Shown: positions 25,805-38,530, counted from the first letter of the stretch. The stretch: 64,000 nt of DNA from Pegea sp. RAD2-039 (GCA_034620365.1 JAQGEQ010000380.1:868001-932000), one strand, 5' to 3'. Translations and numbers: made by a program. Notes: generated from the letters alone by a model not told the origin.

Positions 25805-28184
25805 CTATCGCTTCTTTTTTCCTTTCTTGCTTTTCTTTCCTTTCTTCCCTTTAGTTTTAAGCATCTTCCGAACCTTATAAGCACGGAAATATGCTTGGAT
25901 AGTAGTTGCAGCCTAAAAAACAATTTTAATCAACTTATCTATCTATCAACTTATCAACTCAATTATCATCCAAAGAAAAATTAATCTAACAAAACAAGAA
26001 GTTTGAATTGAGATAAAGTTTCAAACCGATTTTTGAATTAAGTCATCCTGGTTTTGAAGCTCTCTAGCAATCATGGCTTTTCTTCTTTCTTCCATAATCG
26101 CGTCATACTCTTCGCTAAGGACTTTAAATTTTTCTTCCAGCTCACTAAACTCAAAAATATTTAATTTCAAACTAGAAGTTGATTGAGATGAAACTTGCCT
26201 TAGTTGTTTTTTTTCTTCTGTGTATATCGCGTCTATCTCTTCATATTCATCTTGCTTTTCAGTCATCTCTTGATCATATTTTGAGATCCAATTTTCAACT
26301 TCAGTTTCAATCTTATATTTTCTCTTTGAATCAATAATAAAATATTTCTTAAAAACTTTTTTTTAACTCTTTAAAGAAACTTTTAAATATTTCAGTTTAA
26401 ATTCATTTTTCGAATTGATCTGCAAACAAACTTTTCTCAATTGCTGTTCCACATCGCGATGTTCTTCCAGCATTTTATCGTAGACGTTGCTTAATTGATC
26501 GTAATCAGAATTCAACTTTGATAAACGACTTTCACTCTCGTTCAGATTTGCAAGCTGAAAACATAAAAGTTAGATGACAAGCTGAAGACGAAAGTCTGTC
26601 ACCCGCTGCATTTCGGAGTCTCTTTTAGTTTTTCTGATATGTTCACTTGAAAACTGTTCAATCTGATGAAGATCATTTTTCAATTTTTTTATCGCTTCAT
26701 CCTTTTTTGCAATTTCTTTTTCTTTATTCTAAACGAAAAGTTACAAATTCAGAAAACATTTGAAGAAAAGCTGGCGAAGTCATATTTTTGATTTAAAATG
26801 AAAATCGCGCCGACCGTAACTTCCTATTTCTTGCATAGAATTATTTTTTTGGTTCTATCATTTTGGTTTTACTTTTAAAGTGATTTTCAAAACTTGTTCT
26901 TAACATTTTCTTGAAGACTAACCAAAAGTTTTTTACAAATAACATTTTTCTGATGTCAATAAATGTTGTGATAAAGATACAAATAAATCTTGAAGAGCAA
27001 ATCTAACATACTAACATCTGTAGCTGCTTCTAATTGCTTTTGTAGCTTCTCTATAGCCTTGGAATTGCATTTATCATTTTCTTCAACCTTATTCAAATAT
27101 TTTTCCCTCTCCTTAAATTCAATTGGAGTGGTTAGAAGTCTGCAGAACATTTGGTCTCTTAAATCTATAAAAAAATTCAAAATAGTTGATTTTAGGAAAC
27201 AATAATAATAAAACTAACTTTTTAAACCCGCCAATAATTTTTGTGGTGAAAAAAACTTCCTGCCTCCACGGACTGACAAGTTTGTTGGTATTTGTGAAAT
27301 ACAAGATGTAACTGCCGACAGATTTGATTGAAACATTCTCAAGGCATCTTTTGAATATTCACAAATTTTTCCTTCTAAAACAGAAAGTTCTTCAAGATCT
27401 TCATGGTCACCAACACTTTCAATTTGATTTAAAGTATCTCTATTAAAGAACAGACAAGTTAAAATCGTAATTTTATAAAAGTTCTTGTGACAATAATTTT
27501 TTTCTACTTATACAAATGTAACTTACTTTAATTTTAGTATTACTTCATACAGATCTATCCCTAGAATTGGTTTTAGTTGCGAAAGTACATCATTTTTTGG
27601 TATAACAGCCAACAAAACAGCTGTAATTATTTCAATTTGTCTGATACCCTCATCTAAACACCATATTATTCGTTGAGTATCTAGCGATACAAGCTTTTTC
27701 CTAGCTGGTTCTAAAATTCTTAAGGCAGGGTATGAAACCTGTTGAAAAGGTTCAACAATTAAATTAATTATTGTAATAAATAAATTATCAGTAAAATCTA
27801 AAACTTACTAAATTGATGGAAAGTTCAGCTTTATCACTAAAGACTGAATTAGCTCTCTGACCGTTAGAATCTAAGAAAAAAAGTTTTTGAAAATATTCAA
27901 ACTATTGCTTCAAATGAATTTTTTATAAACTTTATACAAATAATGAAAATATTACTTTTAAATTATTACTCATATTTCATTATAAGTTTTACAAAATAAA
28001 CAAAAAATGGACCGTCAGCAAATGTAGCTTTAAATTTGCTTGCATCACTTGAAATGGGACTAGTCACAAGAAAGAGCTCTTCATCATTATTTGAATCTCT
28101 AAGACTTTTAAATTCTTCAAGATCTAAATTTCTTGCAGATGCTATCGAGCTATCAAATGAGCTTCTAATAAGAGTTTCAGTCAT
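25805..28184 (-). CDS. IQCD: Dynein regulatory complex protein 10-like (IQ motif)
   Basis: Nine exons: 28184-28013, 27870-27809, 27738-27527, 27439-27219, 27164-27016, 26728-26603, 26554-26432, 26323-26027, 25912-25805, giving 489 residues with all phases consistent. The N-terminal third has a helical block ([20 protein letters not shown]). The centre is long acidic-basic coiled coil, and the last exon holds one IQ motif ([12 protein letters not shown]) followed by a lysine-glycine tail ending KGKKKR. This layout fits the nexin-dynein regulatory complex subunits DRC10/IQCD or DRC9/IQCG of motile cilia. The N-terminal block and Lys-rich end favour DRC10. The donor of exon 1 (GTCCAT) is weak, so the exon 1 end is less certain. 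Two adjacent 50-nt AT-rich segments in exon 8 resemble an intron but must be translated to keep frame. Confidence 0.68.
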
Positions 28185-30563
28185 AATATTAAAGTATAAT
28201 ATTCAAAAATGCTTTCTGAAAAAGTAAAAGGTTTTTATATCCATAAAATCCTTTTTAAATTATAAGTTGAATCGATAAAAACAAATAATTGTTTATAGTA
28301 AGATGAAGTCAATAAAATTATTTCAAAGTAATTTCTATCAGTTTACTATCATATATAAGATAGATATATAAGTTATAAATAATCAAATGATAATTACCAA
28401 ACAACTATTGTAAGATTTAAGAAATATAATTTTGTAAATAAAATAGTGGAAATATATATTAAGATTTTTATTTACTGTTTTAAGTATTTAATGTTTAGAC
28501 TAAACGTCATTTAGCAAATCAATATAAGATGAGAGAATATAGAACTTAATATTATGCTATCATCTTTAAATAAAACTGAAATTTACATTTTTATTCGTTA
28601 ACTGCTTAAAAACTTTGATTTTAATATATGGCCAGGCACCAATACAGCCTACTATGTAGTTACTTAGTTTCTAAGGAAACAGTTTGAAAACCACCTAAGT
28701 TGAAACTTTCTAAGCTGAGAACTTATCAAAAGTTCGGTAAAAGATATTTTTAGTATTAAAGTAATATTTAGTTATAGTATAATTTGAAAAATAATTTCTT
28801 AGACTGTAACTCAGTTGCCATAAAAACAATTTTTCAAAATACCTTCTGATCTAACGATAATCTTAATTCACTTTTTAAACCTTTCAAAAGATATAATTTT
28901 TGTTACTTTACAAATATTTTACGAGTTTTAAGCACTAAACTTTAAATGGCTTCTTAGCAGCAAGAACTTCGACCCTCAAATTGTTATTAATATAAAAGTA
29001 GTCAATTCTCATCAAAAATCTACAAAATATATTTCAACTAAATTTTTTACTTAGCTTTAAACTCTTCAAACTAGTTATTATTGCAGTTTTATTTATTACA
29101 ATAAATGCAAAGGAGGATTCCTGAAGAGAGCACCTCTCGCTAACAGACATTCTCACAAATAACATCTATTTAGTCAAAAATATAGAAAGTAAAAGATGTA
29201 ACAAATGGTATTTCGATAGCACTCAAAGCATATAACAGTGAACAATTACATAGAATGTTAATAATATAAAAATAAAAAAAAATCATATTTTAGAAATGAC
29301 AACTGATATCAAATTAATCAATGATTTTTTCAACAAACATTTTGAATCTACAGAATCAATTTCTTTGAAAAGTTTTAGTCTTTTTCACTTTCATAATATA
29401 TTTATACAAATCTAAGGCTAAAAACAAAACATTTTTAAAGTTTGAAACTTTCTATACTCAATGGTAATATAGCTAAATTGAAAATTACGCCAAAGTTTAA
29501 TTTTTTCTTAAGTAAAATTTTACTTAAAATGTTTCTTTTCGATAAGAAAGGCATGGCTGTAAAAATGTTAACAAAAATCTACAAATATTGCTGCAAATTT
29601 TTTTTGTCAAAGTTTTTTTGGATATTGATACCTCTTAGCTAAGAATAAAAGTTTCTTTTTATAAAATTTTTGTTTAAGTATAAATTTTTTATATAATTTT
29701 TGAAAATAATAAGTTTATATAATTTCAGCAACCTTTTTTTTAATAAATTTTTTCTTAAGAATTGTTTTTATTCAATTTTTGTGTCGTCTGAGTTGATGTA
29801 ATTTGAGGGAAGGATTAATTTAGTTAACTAAAAATAGTTCATTTCGAAAATAACGATTATGAGATGTTAATTAACTTTTTACAGTTTTAATGTATTTAAA
29901 TTGCAAATAAAATGATTAACACCAAAATAACTTTTAATTACTAACAAAAATAAATACTTTTTTATTAGGGGATTTTGTTATTTTTCAAAAAAATAAGAAT
30001 TAGTAAAACCACAAATTACAAAACACCAGTTTTAGGTTTAAATATAGAATAAATTAAATAAATCTCTTTTTCAATATCAACTTTGTTCTGATACTAGTAT
30101 ACATATTGATAATAAGTATGTTTAAAATTTTTATTAAAAATAGTAAATTATTGTAGAAAAAATATTTTGCTAGTTCTGTGTAGGCTACCTTATTTAATAA
30201 AATTTAATAATTTGATAATTATTAAAAGTATTATGATAATTAAGTTACTAAAATTTCTGCTAAAATATAATTAATGATGTTATAATTTGTTGAAGGAAAG
30301 TGGTTATTGCATATCAATAATTTTCTTGGTTTGATAGGTTCTGCTTTAAACAAGTGTAAATCATAAATAAATAATTTATTTATTAATATACATTGTTTTT
30401 AACTGGTTGAATATTTTAAGATGCTTGATTTTGTTTCTTTTTTAGTCACATTTTTTTTATTTAGAAAGAATGCAACATATAAGAAATGTTTAAAGTAGCT
30501 GAACTTTCTTCTAATCATTTTATCTGATCAATATTGTCTAAAAAAGTTAAAAAAAAATTTTTG
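28185..30563. other. Divergent intergenic region with one LINE copy
   Basis: Separates DRC10-like (minus) from the sulfotransferase (plus) and should hold both promoters. The only element seen is a decayed LINE family A 3' region at about 29.09-29.83 kb. An open frame at 29442-29642 has no supporting features. Confidence 0.5.
29086..29830 (-). mobile_element. LINE family A 3' region, decayed
   Basis: The minus strand ends with the family A tail (TTATTTGTGAGAATGTCTGTT...GAGAGGTGCTCTCTTCAGG), but the second hairpin arm is mutated (GGAATCC). At the far end, 29774-29830 matches the RT C-terminal marker GTGTCGTCTGAGTTGATGTA... shared with the 34.5 and 56.9 kb copies. The DNA between is unrecognisable. 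Confidence 0.6.
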
Positions 30564-32688
30564 ATGTACACTTTATTATTATCCATGAAATTAAACAAGA
30601 TTTGGAGTTATTGTTTAATCATCTTTCTACTTCTTACTGGTATCTATTTTTATATGAATTCATATGTGTTGAAAAGTCATCTTTATCATCGCAACTTCAG
30701 TATAGAACCAAAAACCAGTTTAGTAAAAGCACAGAATGTTCAAGTTACATTCAATAAATCAGAAAATTTATCACAAAATATTGTTAATGATAGATTACCT
30801 CTAAAAAGACCTAAGGTAAGTTTAGAATAATTTTCCATCATTTTCAGTTTGTTGTTAAGTTTAATCTTTTAAAAGTATTTGAATATTTAGTTATAAAGAT
30901 TTGTGGCTTAGGTTCTTAATGTGAGTTTTATCTAATAATTTTATAGATTACAAGATTGATGAATGGTGTTGTCATCCCTATTGCTTATCGAATGGATCCA
31001 GTTGCTTTCGAAGAATATAAAAAGTATTTAAGTAAAACAGAAGAACCTTTACCCCTTCAAACTAAAGTTGTCATCATTTTAACTAACCACAGATCAGGTG
31101 TTTATCAATTCAGTGAAGATACTTTCCTTTTTTTATTTATCACAAAAAAGAACAAAGAAAATTTGTTAAATTATTTATAGAGTTCATTTTATAGAAGAGT
31201 TGCTCCTTAATCTGTCTGAAATTTCGATTTTTTGTGAAGGATCATCTTTTTTTGGAGAGTTATTTAATCAGCACCCTGAAGTTTTTTATTCATTTGAACC
31301 ACTAATAGGAACATCCAGAGGTTTAACATGTGAACATAAAGAAGCTCAAATTGAAATTATAAAAAAAATGTCCCAATGTATCATTCCAGATTGGTTGAAG
31401 ACATATTCTGAGATAGGTTAATAAAAAGATTAAAAATTTTCTGACTTTTCAGAATTTGATAAATAATTTATTTTCAGGAATTTCCAGAAGAGAGATCTGG
31501 AAGACACGAAACTTGTACATCTGCGCCATGAAAAATTTCTGTTTCTTTCAATTTACAAAAGAATTATGTGAACCAAGACATTGTCCAAAATCAAAAAAAA
31601 TTTTGAAAAGGTAAAATAACTTCAAAATAGTTTTTTTTTTTCAACAAATTTTGTTGATTTTAGATCTTCACCAGATTGTTCTAGAGACTGTGGAAAGATC
31701 AACATCAATCTTGTTGAAAATGAATGTAGAAAGAAATCTATGGTTGCTTTAAAACTGATTCGTTTCTGCGATTTAAACTCTTTGAAATTTCTTGATGATT
31801 TAGGGTTGGACTTTAAGGTTTTTTTACATGAATTTATCGAAATGGGATTATTAGTTGATCTTTCCAGATTATTCATCTAGTTCGTGATCCACGAGGTATT
31901 GCTTATTCAAGACATCTACTGAAAAAAGGACAAGATTTGAGAAATTCGTTAAATTTTACATGTACTAGGCAAGCTAAAAACGCAAAAATTGGTTTAATTA
32001 ATCCACCAGAGTGGTTACAAGGTCGATATAAGGTAGAGAAAAACCTAAATAGCTGATTTAGTGATGAAAGTTTTTATAAATTTGATATCAGAAGATAAGA
32101 AGTTTTTTTATCAATTAATTTCTTCAATTAGTTTGTTAGATATGAAGATGTGGCTCTGCATCCTTTTGAAGTCACTAAAGATGTTTATGACTTTGTTGGT
32201 TTGAATACTACAAGTGAAATCTACAATTGGATACAATTAAATACTGCTAAACAGCAACCAGACACAAACGCGTAAATGTTTTCATCATTTTTGAAAAACT
32301 TGCTTGTACATTTCGTACAAACGTAAACCACATATTTCTTTTCAGCTCATTATCATCTGACTTATTTCCCGATAACAATATTCTGATAACAAACAGGCTT
32401 TTATTGAAACTTTATCGCCAACAGAAAAACCCCTGGAGTAAGTTTGAATTCTCCTAAATTATTTCAAACAGTTTTAATTGTAAATACTCTTATTTTTCAG
32501 GTCATTCTCGAATTTCATCAAAAATTGTTGAAAAATGGAAAGGACATCTACCATTTGAGGTTGTGGAACGGATTCAATCTGTTTGTGATCAAATTATGAA
32601 TATCAGTGGATATTTAGATGTAAAAAATCTAACTCAATATCGAAATTTATCAAATTCTTACTTTGAATCGTACATACCAAGCTACTAG
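30564..32688 (+). CDS. Golgi carbohydrate sulfotransferase (CHST1/3-like)
   Basis: Nine exons: 30564-30815, 30947-31097, 31240-31416, 31478-31610, 31664-31817, 31868-32032, 32132-32271, 32346-32437, 32501-32688, giving 483 residues. It is a type II membrane protein with a short cytoplasmic end and one signal anchor (about residues 15-32, LIIFLLLTGIYFYM). It transfers sulfate from PAPS to sugar 6-hydroxyls of glycans in the Golgi. The 5'-phosphosulfate loop is NHRSGSSFFGELFNQHPEVF (about 131-150), split by intron 2, and the 3'-phosphate site is IIHLVRDPRGIAYSR (about 290-304). The helix FVRYEDVALHP near residue 345 matches the Gal/GalNAc/GlcNAc 6-O group. The CSRDCG and CEPRHC cysteines are as in that group. 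The exact acceptor sugar cannot be told. I start at the ATG at 30564, since the upstream in-frame codons contain no earlier ATG. Confidence 0.9.
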
Positions 32689-34084
32689 AATGCCACGTTT
32701 TATCTACCGCCACATCACTTGCTTTTCACATTTATTCGTTATATATATACACATCATCATTTCATCTACAACTTTTTTGAAGTGCCAATCGAAAGCTATT
32801 TTTAGATAGATTATTAAGTCTAAAATTTGTAAAAATTTTTATATCATCCTCAAAAACCTTTTCAAAATCATGTGTTGCCATGTTTGCTACAGAAAACTTT
32901 CACAAAATAGTTTATATCTCGTCCTTCTTTTATCTACTAGTTTGTGCAATTTGCAGTTCTTGAACATTTTCTCGTTTCATACAACATATTAAAAGAAATT
33001 ATCGTTTGAATTTCTAATATTTGTTGAAATAGTTTCAACTTTATATCATAATTAAAAAGTTAAATTAATTGTTGCTAGCCGTTCTTCAATTCCATTGTTT
33101 TAAGTAAAAATCTTTTTGATGTAAAATAAAAACTTTAAAGGTTTTAACATCACAGAACTTATTTATTTATGGTAATAAACTTTGTGACCTTTCCCTATTT
33201 TACAAAAGTTGTTTTTAAGATTTGTAAAGTTTATTTTTAGAGGAAATATAATTTGATAAAAACTTCAATCAATTGAAGAAAATTTAAAAAACACAAATTC
33301 AGAAGAAAATTTCTGATTTAAATTAATACAAAAGGTTAAAGCAAGTAATTTTCAAAATAGAATATTTGTAAAAAATAAACTATTTTGAAGAAAAGAAGTT
33401 TAGTTTTTGATTTTAGAATTTATCTAACAATACCAGTTATATATAAAATCTTGAAAAGTATTTTAATCTATCTATTTTTAAAAATTACATTTGATGTAAA
33501 AGATGGCCTTGAAGATAAAAAACTTTTAATTTATCACAAAATCTAAAATCATCAAAGATTATTAGACTTTAAGTATAATAGACTTTTGTTTGTACTTCAA
33601 AACATTTCCCGGAAATTTAAACTTTCATTTAGATATTGAAACCGAAAATTTGGGATAGTCTTATATAGTCTTATGCTCGAATTGTGAAGTTATAAAAAAA
33701 TTATTTTTAACTTATGTTGGATCCAAATGAAGAAAAAATGATTTATTTAAAGTTTTTTGACAATTTGTGTTTTTTTTTTCATTCTTTTAACTAAGAATAC
33801 AAATTTAATATTACTAATATAATAAAATATACATATATATAATATTTAATATTATTAATAAGAACAAAAAGAACTCTGTATAATGATTTTTAGATAACAC
33901 CAAATTAAAAATAATTTTTGGAAAGCATTTAACATTTTTTAATCAAAAGTTTAAATTCAATGAGAAAATTTAGTTACTTGTCAAATAGGCTTCAAGTTTC
34001 TAAAGGATGTATAAAGAAAAATTTATAAAGAAAACTTTTATCAATTACTAATATGATTTACGTAATTTTTTTGACAAGTGGTAT

Positions 34085-34285
34085 GATGCTACTTTATTTT
34101 TTCCAATTATTTTGTACTTTTGGCTCATAACTTTGCAGTGTTTCTATTTATTTTACATTATTCATGAAAACTACTTTTCTTAAGATCTTTTCATTATCAT
34201 TCTGCTGTCAAATTGTTTTATGTTCACTATAAGAGCTGTAAAATTAGTCATCTGCAGCCTTGCGTTGAATAAAATAAATATTTAC
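34085..34285 (+). mobile_element. LINE family B 3' tail
   Basis: Contains TTATTTTGTACTTTTGG... and ends TATGTTCACTATAAGAGCTG TAAAATTAGTCATCTGCAGCC TTGCGTTGAATAAAATAAATA. It aligns with 18826-18975 and, in diverged form, with the minus-strand tail at about 40.44-40.60 kb. Only untranslated sequence is present. Confidence 0.65.
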
Positions 34286-34433
34286 GTCAGCATAGTATTG
34301 CATAATAATTGCATAATAACACAAATTAATTTGTTGAGTCATTCTTAATACTGGGCTTTAATAATTTTTTAGTAAATTTGTCAACAGCTTTGTATAAAGT
34401 TTTCTTAGTAAAGTTAAATTTGATAGATTTATA

Positions 34434-34880
34434 TTATTTATTTATTTATTTATTACAATAAATGCAAAGTAGGGTGCCTGAAGAGAGCACCTCCCACTAA
34501 GACACGTTCTCACAAATAACATCTATTGAGTTACTAATGTGTGTCGTCTTAGTTGATATAGTTTGAGGGAAGGACTAATGGCAAAAATCATCAAATTTAA
34601 AGTTAATTAAATTCTGGAGAATTTAAAAAATAAGAATTAAGTCGTATTTAATCCGTCGGATTTCCAAAGTATCTAAATTGAAGAATCTGAGAGGATGTTT
34701 ATGACTATCGATTTTAATATTAACTTTTCTGCATACCAATCTCGTAAATGTGGCCTGAACAGATTTGATGTTTTTGATATCACTAACTTGATATGGCATC
34801 CGTGCACTGACATTGTATTCAAGAATTGGACGTACGTACAATTTGAAAAGATTGATAAAAAATATATTCTTAGACAATTA
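34434..34880 (-). mobile_element. LINE family A 3' end with RT C-terminal coding
   Basis: The minus-strand open frame 34877-34623 reads LYVRPILEYNVSARMPYQVS, then KSVQATFTRLVCRK and FNLDTLEIRRIKYDLILIF, the region after the reverse transcriptase thumb in CR1/Rex/Jockey-like LINEs. It continues into a marker (34541-34580) and directly into the hairpin tail GGTGCTCTCTTCAGGCACC and TTTATTGTAATAAATAAATAA. Compared with the 56.5-57.0 kb copy, the segment between the marker and the tail is deleted. This links the dispersed tails to an actual LINE. Confidence 0.85.
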
Positions 34881-36104
34881 ACTAAACTTTAATATCTACT
34901 TATTGATTAGCTAGTAGTGAAAAAAAGTTAGTTTTTATTTGTTTGAAAGTGTCTTTGTACTTTTGATTTTAAACTTATTGAACTTATGATACCTTTATTG
35001 AAATATCATTTCATTTCGACCTTTTAAACTTAACTCACAAGACCAAGTCAAGAACAATTTGCCTGGTATACACAAATTATGAACGATCTGATTAAAAAGC
35101 AGCAAATCTTTCATGACATATCAGTAAGTATAACAACATGTGTTGAAACCATCGATAACAAACTTAAAATTTCAGAATGATATTCAACTATTAATAATCT
35201 GAAAACTGTGCAGCACATTATTGATTACTTAACTTTTTGTATCAAACTCTGTATAAAGTCTTCTCAAAACAGATCTTTTAGTTGAACTGAATAAAATCGA
35301 ATTATGAATACTTATTTTTCACATTAGTTCTTAAAAAATGAATAAGGTCCGTAAAGCAGATCTAATGAAAAATAAAACGACATAAATTAAACTTTAGTCT
35401 ATTAAGATATTATAAAACACAAGATTAAGAAAATTTTCGTTCAAATTTATTCTGTGTATTTAGTGATTACAATATATGAGCTACAAATAAAAATATAATA
35501 TTTTATTTTTGATATTCGCTTTTCAAAATATCTTTTTAAGAACTGCTATGTTAATGTTATTTTCTTATATACTTTAAATTTTCATAAAATAATTTAGCAA
35601 AATCTATTTTAATGTATGTAACTACTATTAAAAGCTTTATTTATTTCTCATACATAAGTAATTTATGTCAACGACCATATTAGCAAATGGTAGTTACTAC
35701 GGTAAGACTATTATCAACAAAGTTAACTTCCTCAAATCGATTTGACGAAAAGTTTTTCAATTTAGATTAGTTTTCAATGATGACTTTAAATTAATTAGTC
35801 GCTGAAATGAGTTTTATTTAAAGATTGTATTTTATTGTGGTTGTTCAGTGTTGGGTGCTTTGTTGATTTTAACTTACTATTTGCATTGTATTTTAAAAGT
35901 TGATTTATTTCTGCGTATTAATGTTAAAATGCTTTTTCTAATAGTGTTTCAAACGTTTTCTATATTTTTTTTCTTAAACTTTCACTAAATCATAAAAAAA
36001 TTAATTAAATTTATAAATTTCAATTATTAATGTCTATTTCAGATTTTAACTATTTAAAGAATATGATTTAACAAATTATTTTTTGAATTTTTCACTTTGT
36101 CATA

Positions 36105-37040
36105 ATGTCTGAAGCAACAGTAAAAGTCCATCTCTTTAGTGGACATACAGATGAAGTAAATTGTTGTGTCATATCACCTAATGGGAAGTTATTAGTCACT
36201 GCATCAAACGATTGTACCTTACTTATTTGGAATTTTAGTTCAAAAAGAAGAATTTGTGATTTAAATGGTCACTCAGGTGCTGTTAACTCTTGTATTTTTT
36301 CACCAAATAGTCAAACAGTTGCTAGTGGTTCATATGATGGAGAAATAAAGATTTGGGGCGTTGAAAAAGCTGATTGTTTAAAAACATTAAAAGCTCATTC
36401 AAAATGTGTTCAACAAGTTGCATTTTCAAATGATGGTCAATTATTGTCTTCTGTCTCATGGGATAAATCTGTTATTGTGTGGGAGATGGCAACAGGAATT
36501 GTTTTATATAAATTTATTGATCATACAGCTTGTGTCAACACTTGTTCATTTTCATTTGATAGAGTTTTTTTGGCAACTGGTGGCTGGGACTCAACCATCC
36601 GCCTTTGGAGGTTTAAAATAGCAGAAAAAGATAAAAGTAAACACGAAAAATGGCTTCTGAATAAATATCATGTAGTTATAAGTTGTGGAAAAAAAGTGTA
36701 TGCAGCTAAATTATTTGGTCATTCAGGAAATATTCAAACTGTTGTCTTTTCTAATAAAAACCTGTTAGCTTCAGGTGGGACTGACCACAAAATTATTTTA
36801 TGGAATCCAAAAAAAGCAGTTGCCATAAGAGAGTTTGAAGGACATTTTGGGTGGGTTAGAGCTTTAAATTTTTCGATTAATTCATTAGAGCTTATATCTG
36901 TAGCTGATGATGGTTCTGTAAGGGTTTGGAATGTTTTATCTGGAGATTGTTTAAAATTATCTCAAAATGTTATTGATACAACAAGCAATTGTTGTTTTTC
37001 CACAACTGGTTCTTTATATATTTTTGGTTCTATATTATAA
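36105..37040 (+). CDS. WDR38: WD40 repeat protein, WDR38-like
   Basis: Intronless, 311 residues, a seven-blade WD40 propeller. Blades end in LLIWN, IKIWG, VIVWE, IRLWR, IILWN and VRVWN, each preceded by a GH or H dipeptide (GHTDEVN, GHSGAVN, AHSKCVQ, DHTACVN, GHSGNIQ, GHFGWVR). A last degenerate blade (IDTTSNCCFSTTGSLYIFGS) closes the protein. The number and spacing of blades and the ATGGWDSTIRLW and LLASGGTDHKIILW blocks fit WDR38, a small conserved WD protein found with ciliated lineages. Its function is poorly known. A paralogous small WD protein is possible. SGF29 follows on the same strand after 533 bases. Confidence 0.75.
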   Translation: MSEATVKVHLFSGHTDEVNCCVISPNGKLLVTASNDCTLLIWNFSSKRRICDLNGHSGAVNSCIFSPNSQTVASGSYDGEIKIWGVEKADCLKTLKAHSKCVQQVAFSNDGQLLSSVSWDKSVIVWEMATGIVLYKFIDHTACVNTCSFSFDRVFLATGGWDSTIRLWRFKIAEKDKSKHEKWLLNKYHVVISCGKKVYAAKLFGHSGNIQTVVFSNKNLLASGGTDHKIILWNPKKAVAIREFEGHFGWVRALNFSINSLELISVADDGSVRVWNVLSGDCLKLSQNVIDTTSNCCFSTTGSLYIFGSIL

Positions 37041-37573
37041 TTTACTTTGATTTATCTAACTGTGAAGCAAATTTTTCTTTTTTATACCTCTTTAAAAAAG
37101 ATTATCTTAAACTTAATTTTCCCATATTTAAATTATGTTTGGTTAATTATTTGCTTAATATTTGCTTAATTTATATGTTTTTTTGTTATTGTTCATATAT
37201 CAGACCACTTTTATATAAAACTACTAAAAATTTTTCTTAAAATAGTTTTATATTTTACTTTTCATTTGAAATTTATAAAAATTCAGTTTCTAGAAGTTTC
37301 TAGAAATTTAAAGCAAATTCTATTTAAGCTGTTTCTTAGAAATATTATTTTTAGATTTTACTATTTAGAAATTTTGATTTTTAATAATGTTGAATAGTGC
37401 AACTTATATCATTAATTAAATTTCATATTTTATTTTATTATGTTTATCTAACAAAATTTGACAAAATTTCCTTTTTTTAGTTATACAATCTTAATACTTC
37501 ATCTGTAGTGAAAATATTTCATTTGAAAATTACTTTTATCAAGGTTTTAATATTATTTTCATAAGAATCAGTT

Positions 37574-38530
37574 ATGTCATCCAGGAGGCAAACAAAACAA
37601 TCGAATATTTCAAACAAATTGCAAACAAATAATTTTATTCAATCATCAGAATTTGAAAATAAAATCGAAAACATTTTATCAACTCTTCCATCATTGCTTC
37701 AAACAATTCAAGATCATATTGATGATGAGAAAAGAGTGGATGATGGTGCTGGAAAGCTACAAGCTAAACTGGAAATAGAAACAAAAGAGTGTGTAGCTGC
37801 TTCATATAAACAAAAACTTTTAAGCATTTACAACACTCGTCAACAAAAGTTAAATATTCAAGATGAAAGAATCAGAGAGGTCCTCGCCACTATTGCAGAA
37901 ATCCGAAATTTGTCTGAAAAGCAAAGAATGATTGCTCGATTGTCAGGTCAAGCTGAAAGTGATGAACGTAAGAATGTAAGAAGAGGTGTTTTGATGTATA
38001 TGTTGACAAAAGATACCAAGACACTACCTTTATGGATTGGCAGAGAAGGGCAACAAGCACCTCCTTTGTGTGGGGCTATACCTGCCGCCCCAGATTATGT
38101 AGCAGAAGCTGGAAGTAAAGTTGCTGCTAGAGTAAAAACTCCTCATAATGAGGAGGATCAATGGATATTAGCTGAAGTGATATCTTTTAATTCGAATACT
38201 CAAAAGTACACAGTTGATGATATAGATGAAGAGGGTCGTGAGACTCATGTATTGAGCAAGCGGAGAGTTGTTCCACTTCCTTCGTATCGAGCAAACCCTG
38301 ATACTGACCAAAATGCTCTTTTTCAAGTTGGTACTGTGGTAATGGCTTTGTACCCCCAAACTACCTGCTTCTATCGAGCTAAAGTTGATGAACAACCGAA
38401 AGATCTGTTTGATGATTATTCTATTTTATTTGAAGATCAAACTTATCCTAATGGGTATTCCCCCGCACTGAAGGTTGCTCAAAAGTATATCGTGGTGACA
38501 AAAGAAATAAAAGAAAGCAAAAAGAAATAA
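37574..38530 (+). CDS. SGF29: SAGA-associated factor 29 (tandem Tudor reader)
   Basis: Intronless, 318 residues. Residues 1-125 are coiled-coil-rich, and about 140-170 is the conserved linker WIGREGQQAPPLCGAIPA. Residues about 175-310 are the SGF29 double Tudor domain that binds H3K4 di/trimethyl tails and tethers the SAGA/ATAC acetyltransferase modules. Visible landmarks are GSKVAARVK, WILAEV, YTVDDIDEE, the RRVVPLPSYRANP motif, VGTVVMALYPQTTCFYRAKV and a DYSILFEDQTYPNGYSP block that carries aromatic-cage residues. Length is close to the human protein (293). It follows WDR38-like in the same direction. AATAAA near 38699 may be its poly(A) signal. Confidence 0.93.
   Translation: MSSRRQTKQSNISNKLQTNNFIQSSEFENKIENILSTLPSLLQTIQDHIDDEKRVDDGAGKLQAKLEIETKECVAASYKQKLLSIYNTRQQKLNIQDERIREVLATIAEIRNLSEKQRMIARLSGQAESDERKNVRRGVLMYMLTKDTKTLPLWIGREGQQAPPLCGAIPAAPDYVAEAGSKVAARVKTPHNEEDQWILAEVISFNSNTQKYTVDDIDEEGRETHVLSKRRVVPLPSYRANPDTDQNALFQVGTVVMALYPQTTCFYRAKVDEQPKDLFDDYSILFEDQTYPNGYSPALKVAQKYIVVTKEIKESKKK

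Larger units (their letters stand above)
32689..36104. other. Intergenic region with two LINE fragments
   Basis: Holds a family B tail (about 34.09-34.29 kb) and a family A 3' end with coding (34.43-34.88 kb). A short open stretch at 35034-35180 (plus) reads RPSQEQFAWYTQIMNDLIKK... and looks coding-like, but it ends in TGA with further open codons beyond. I treat it as a decayed fragment of unknown origin. No other gene seen. Confidence 0.5.

Noticed and set aside
26168-26217. Apparent 50-base intron inside exon 8 of the DRC10-like gene (GTTTCA...TTTAG)
   Set aside because: Removing it would put a TGA directly in frame, while retaining it keeps the coiled coil open.
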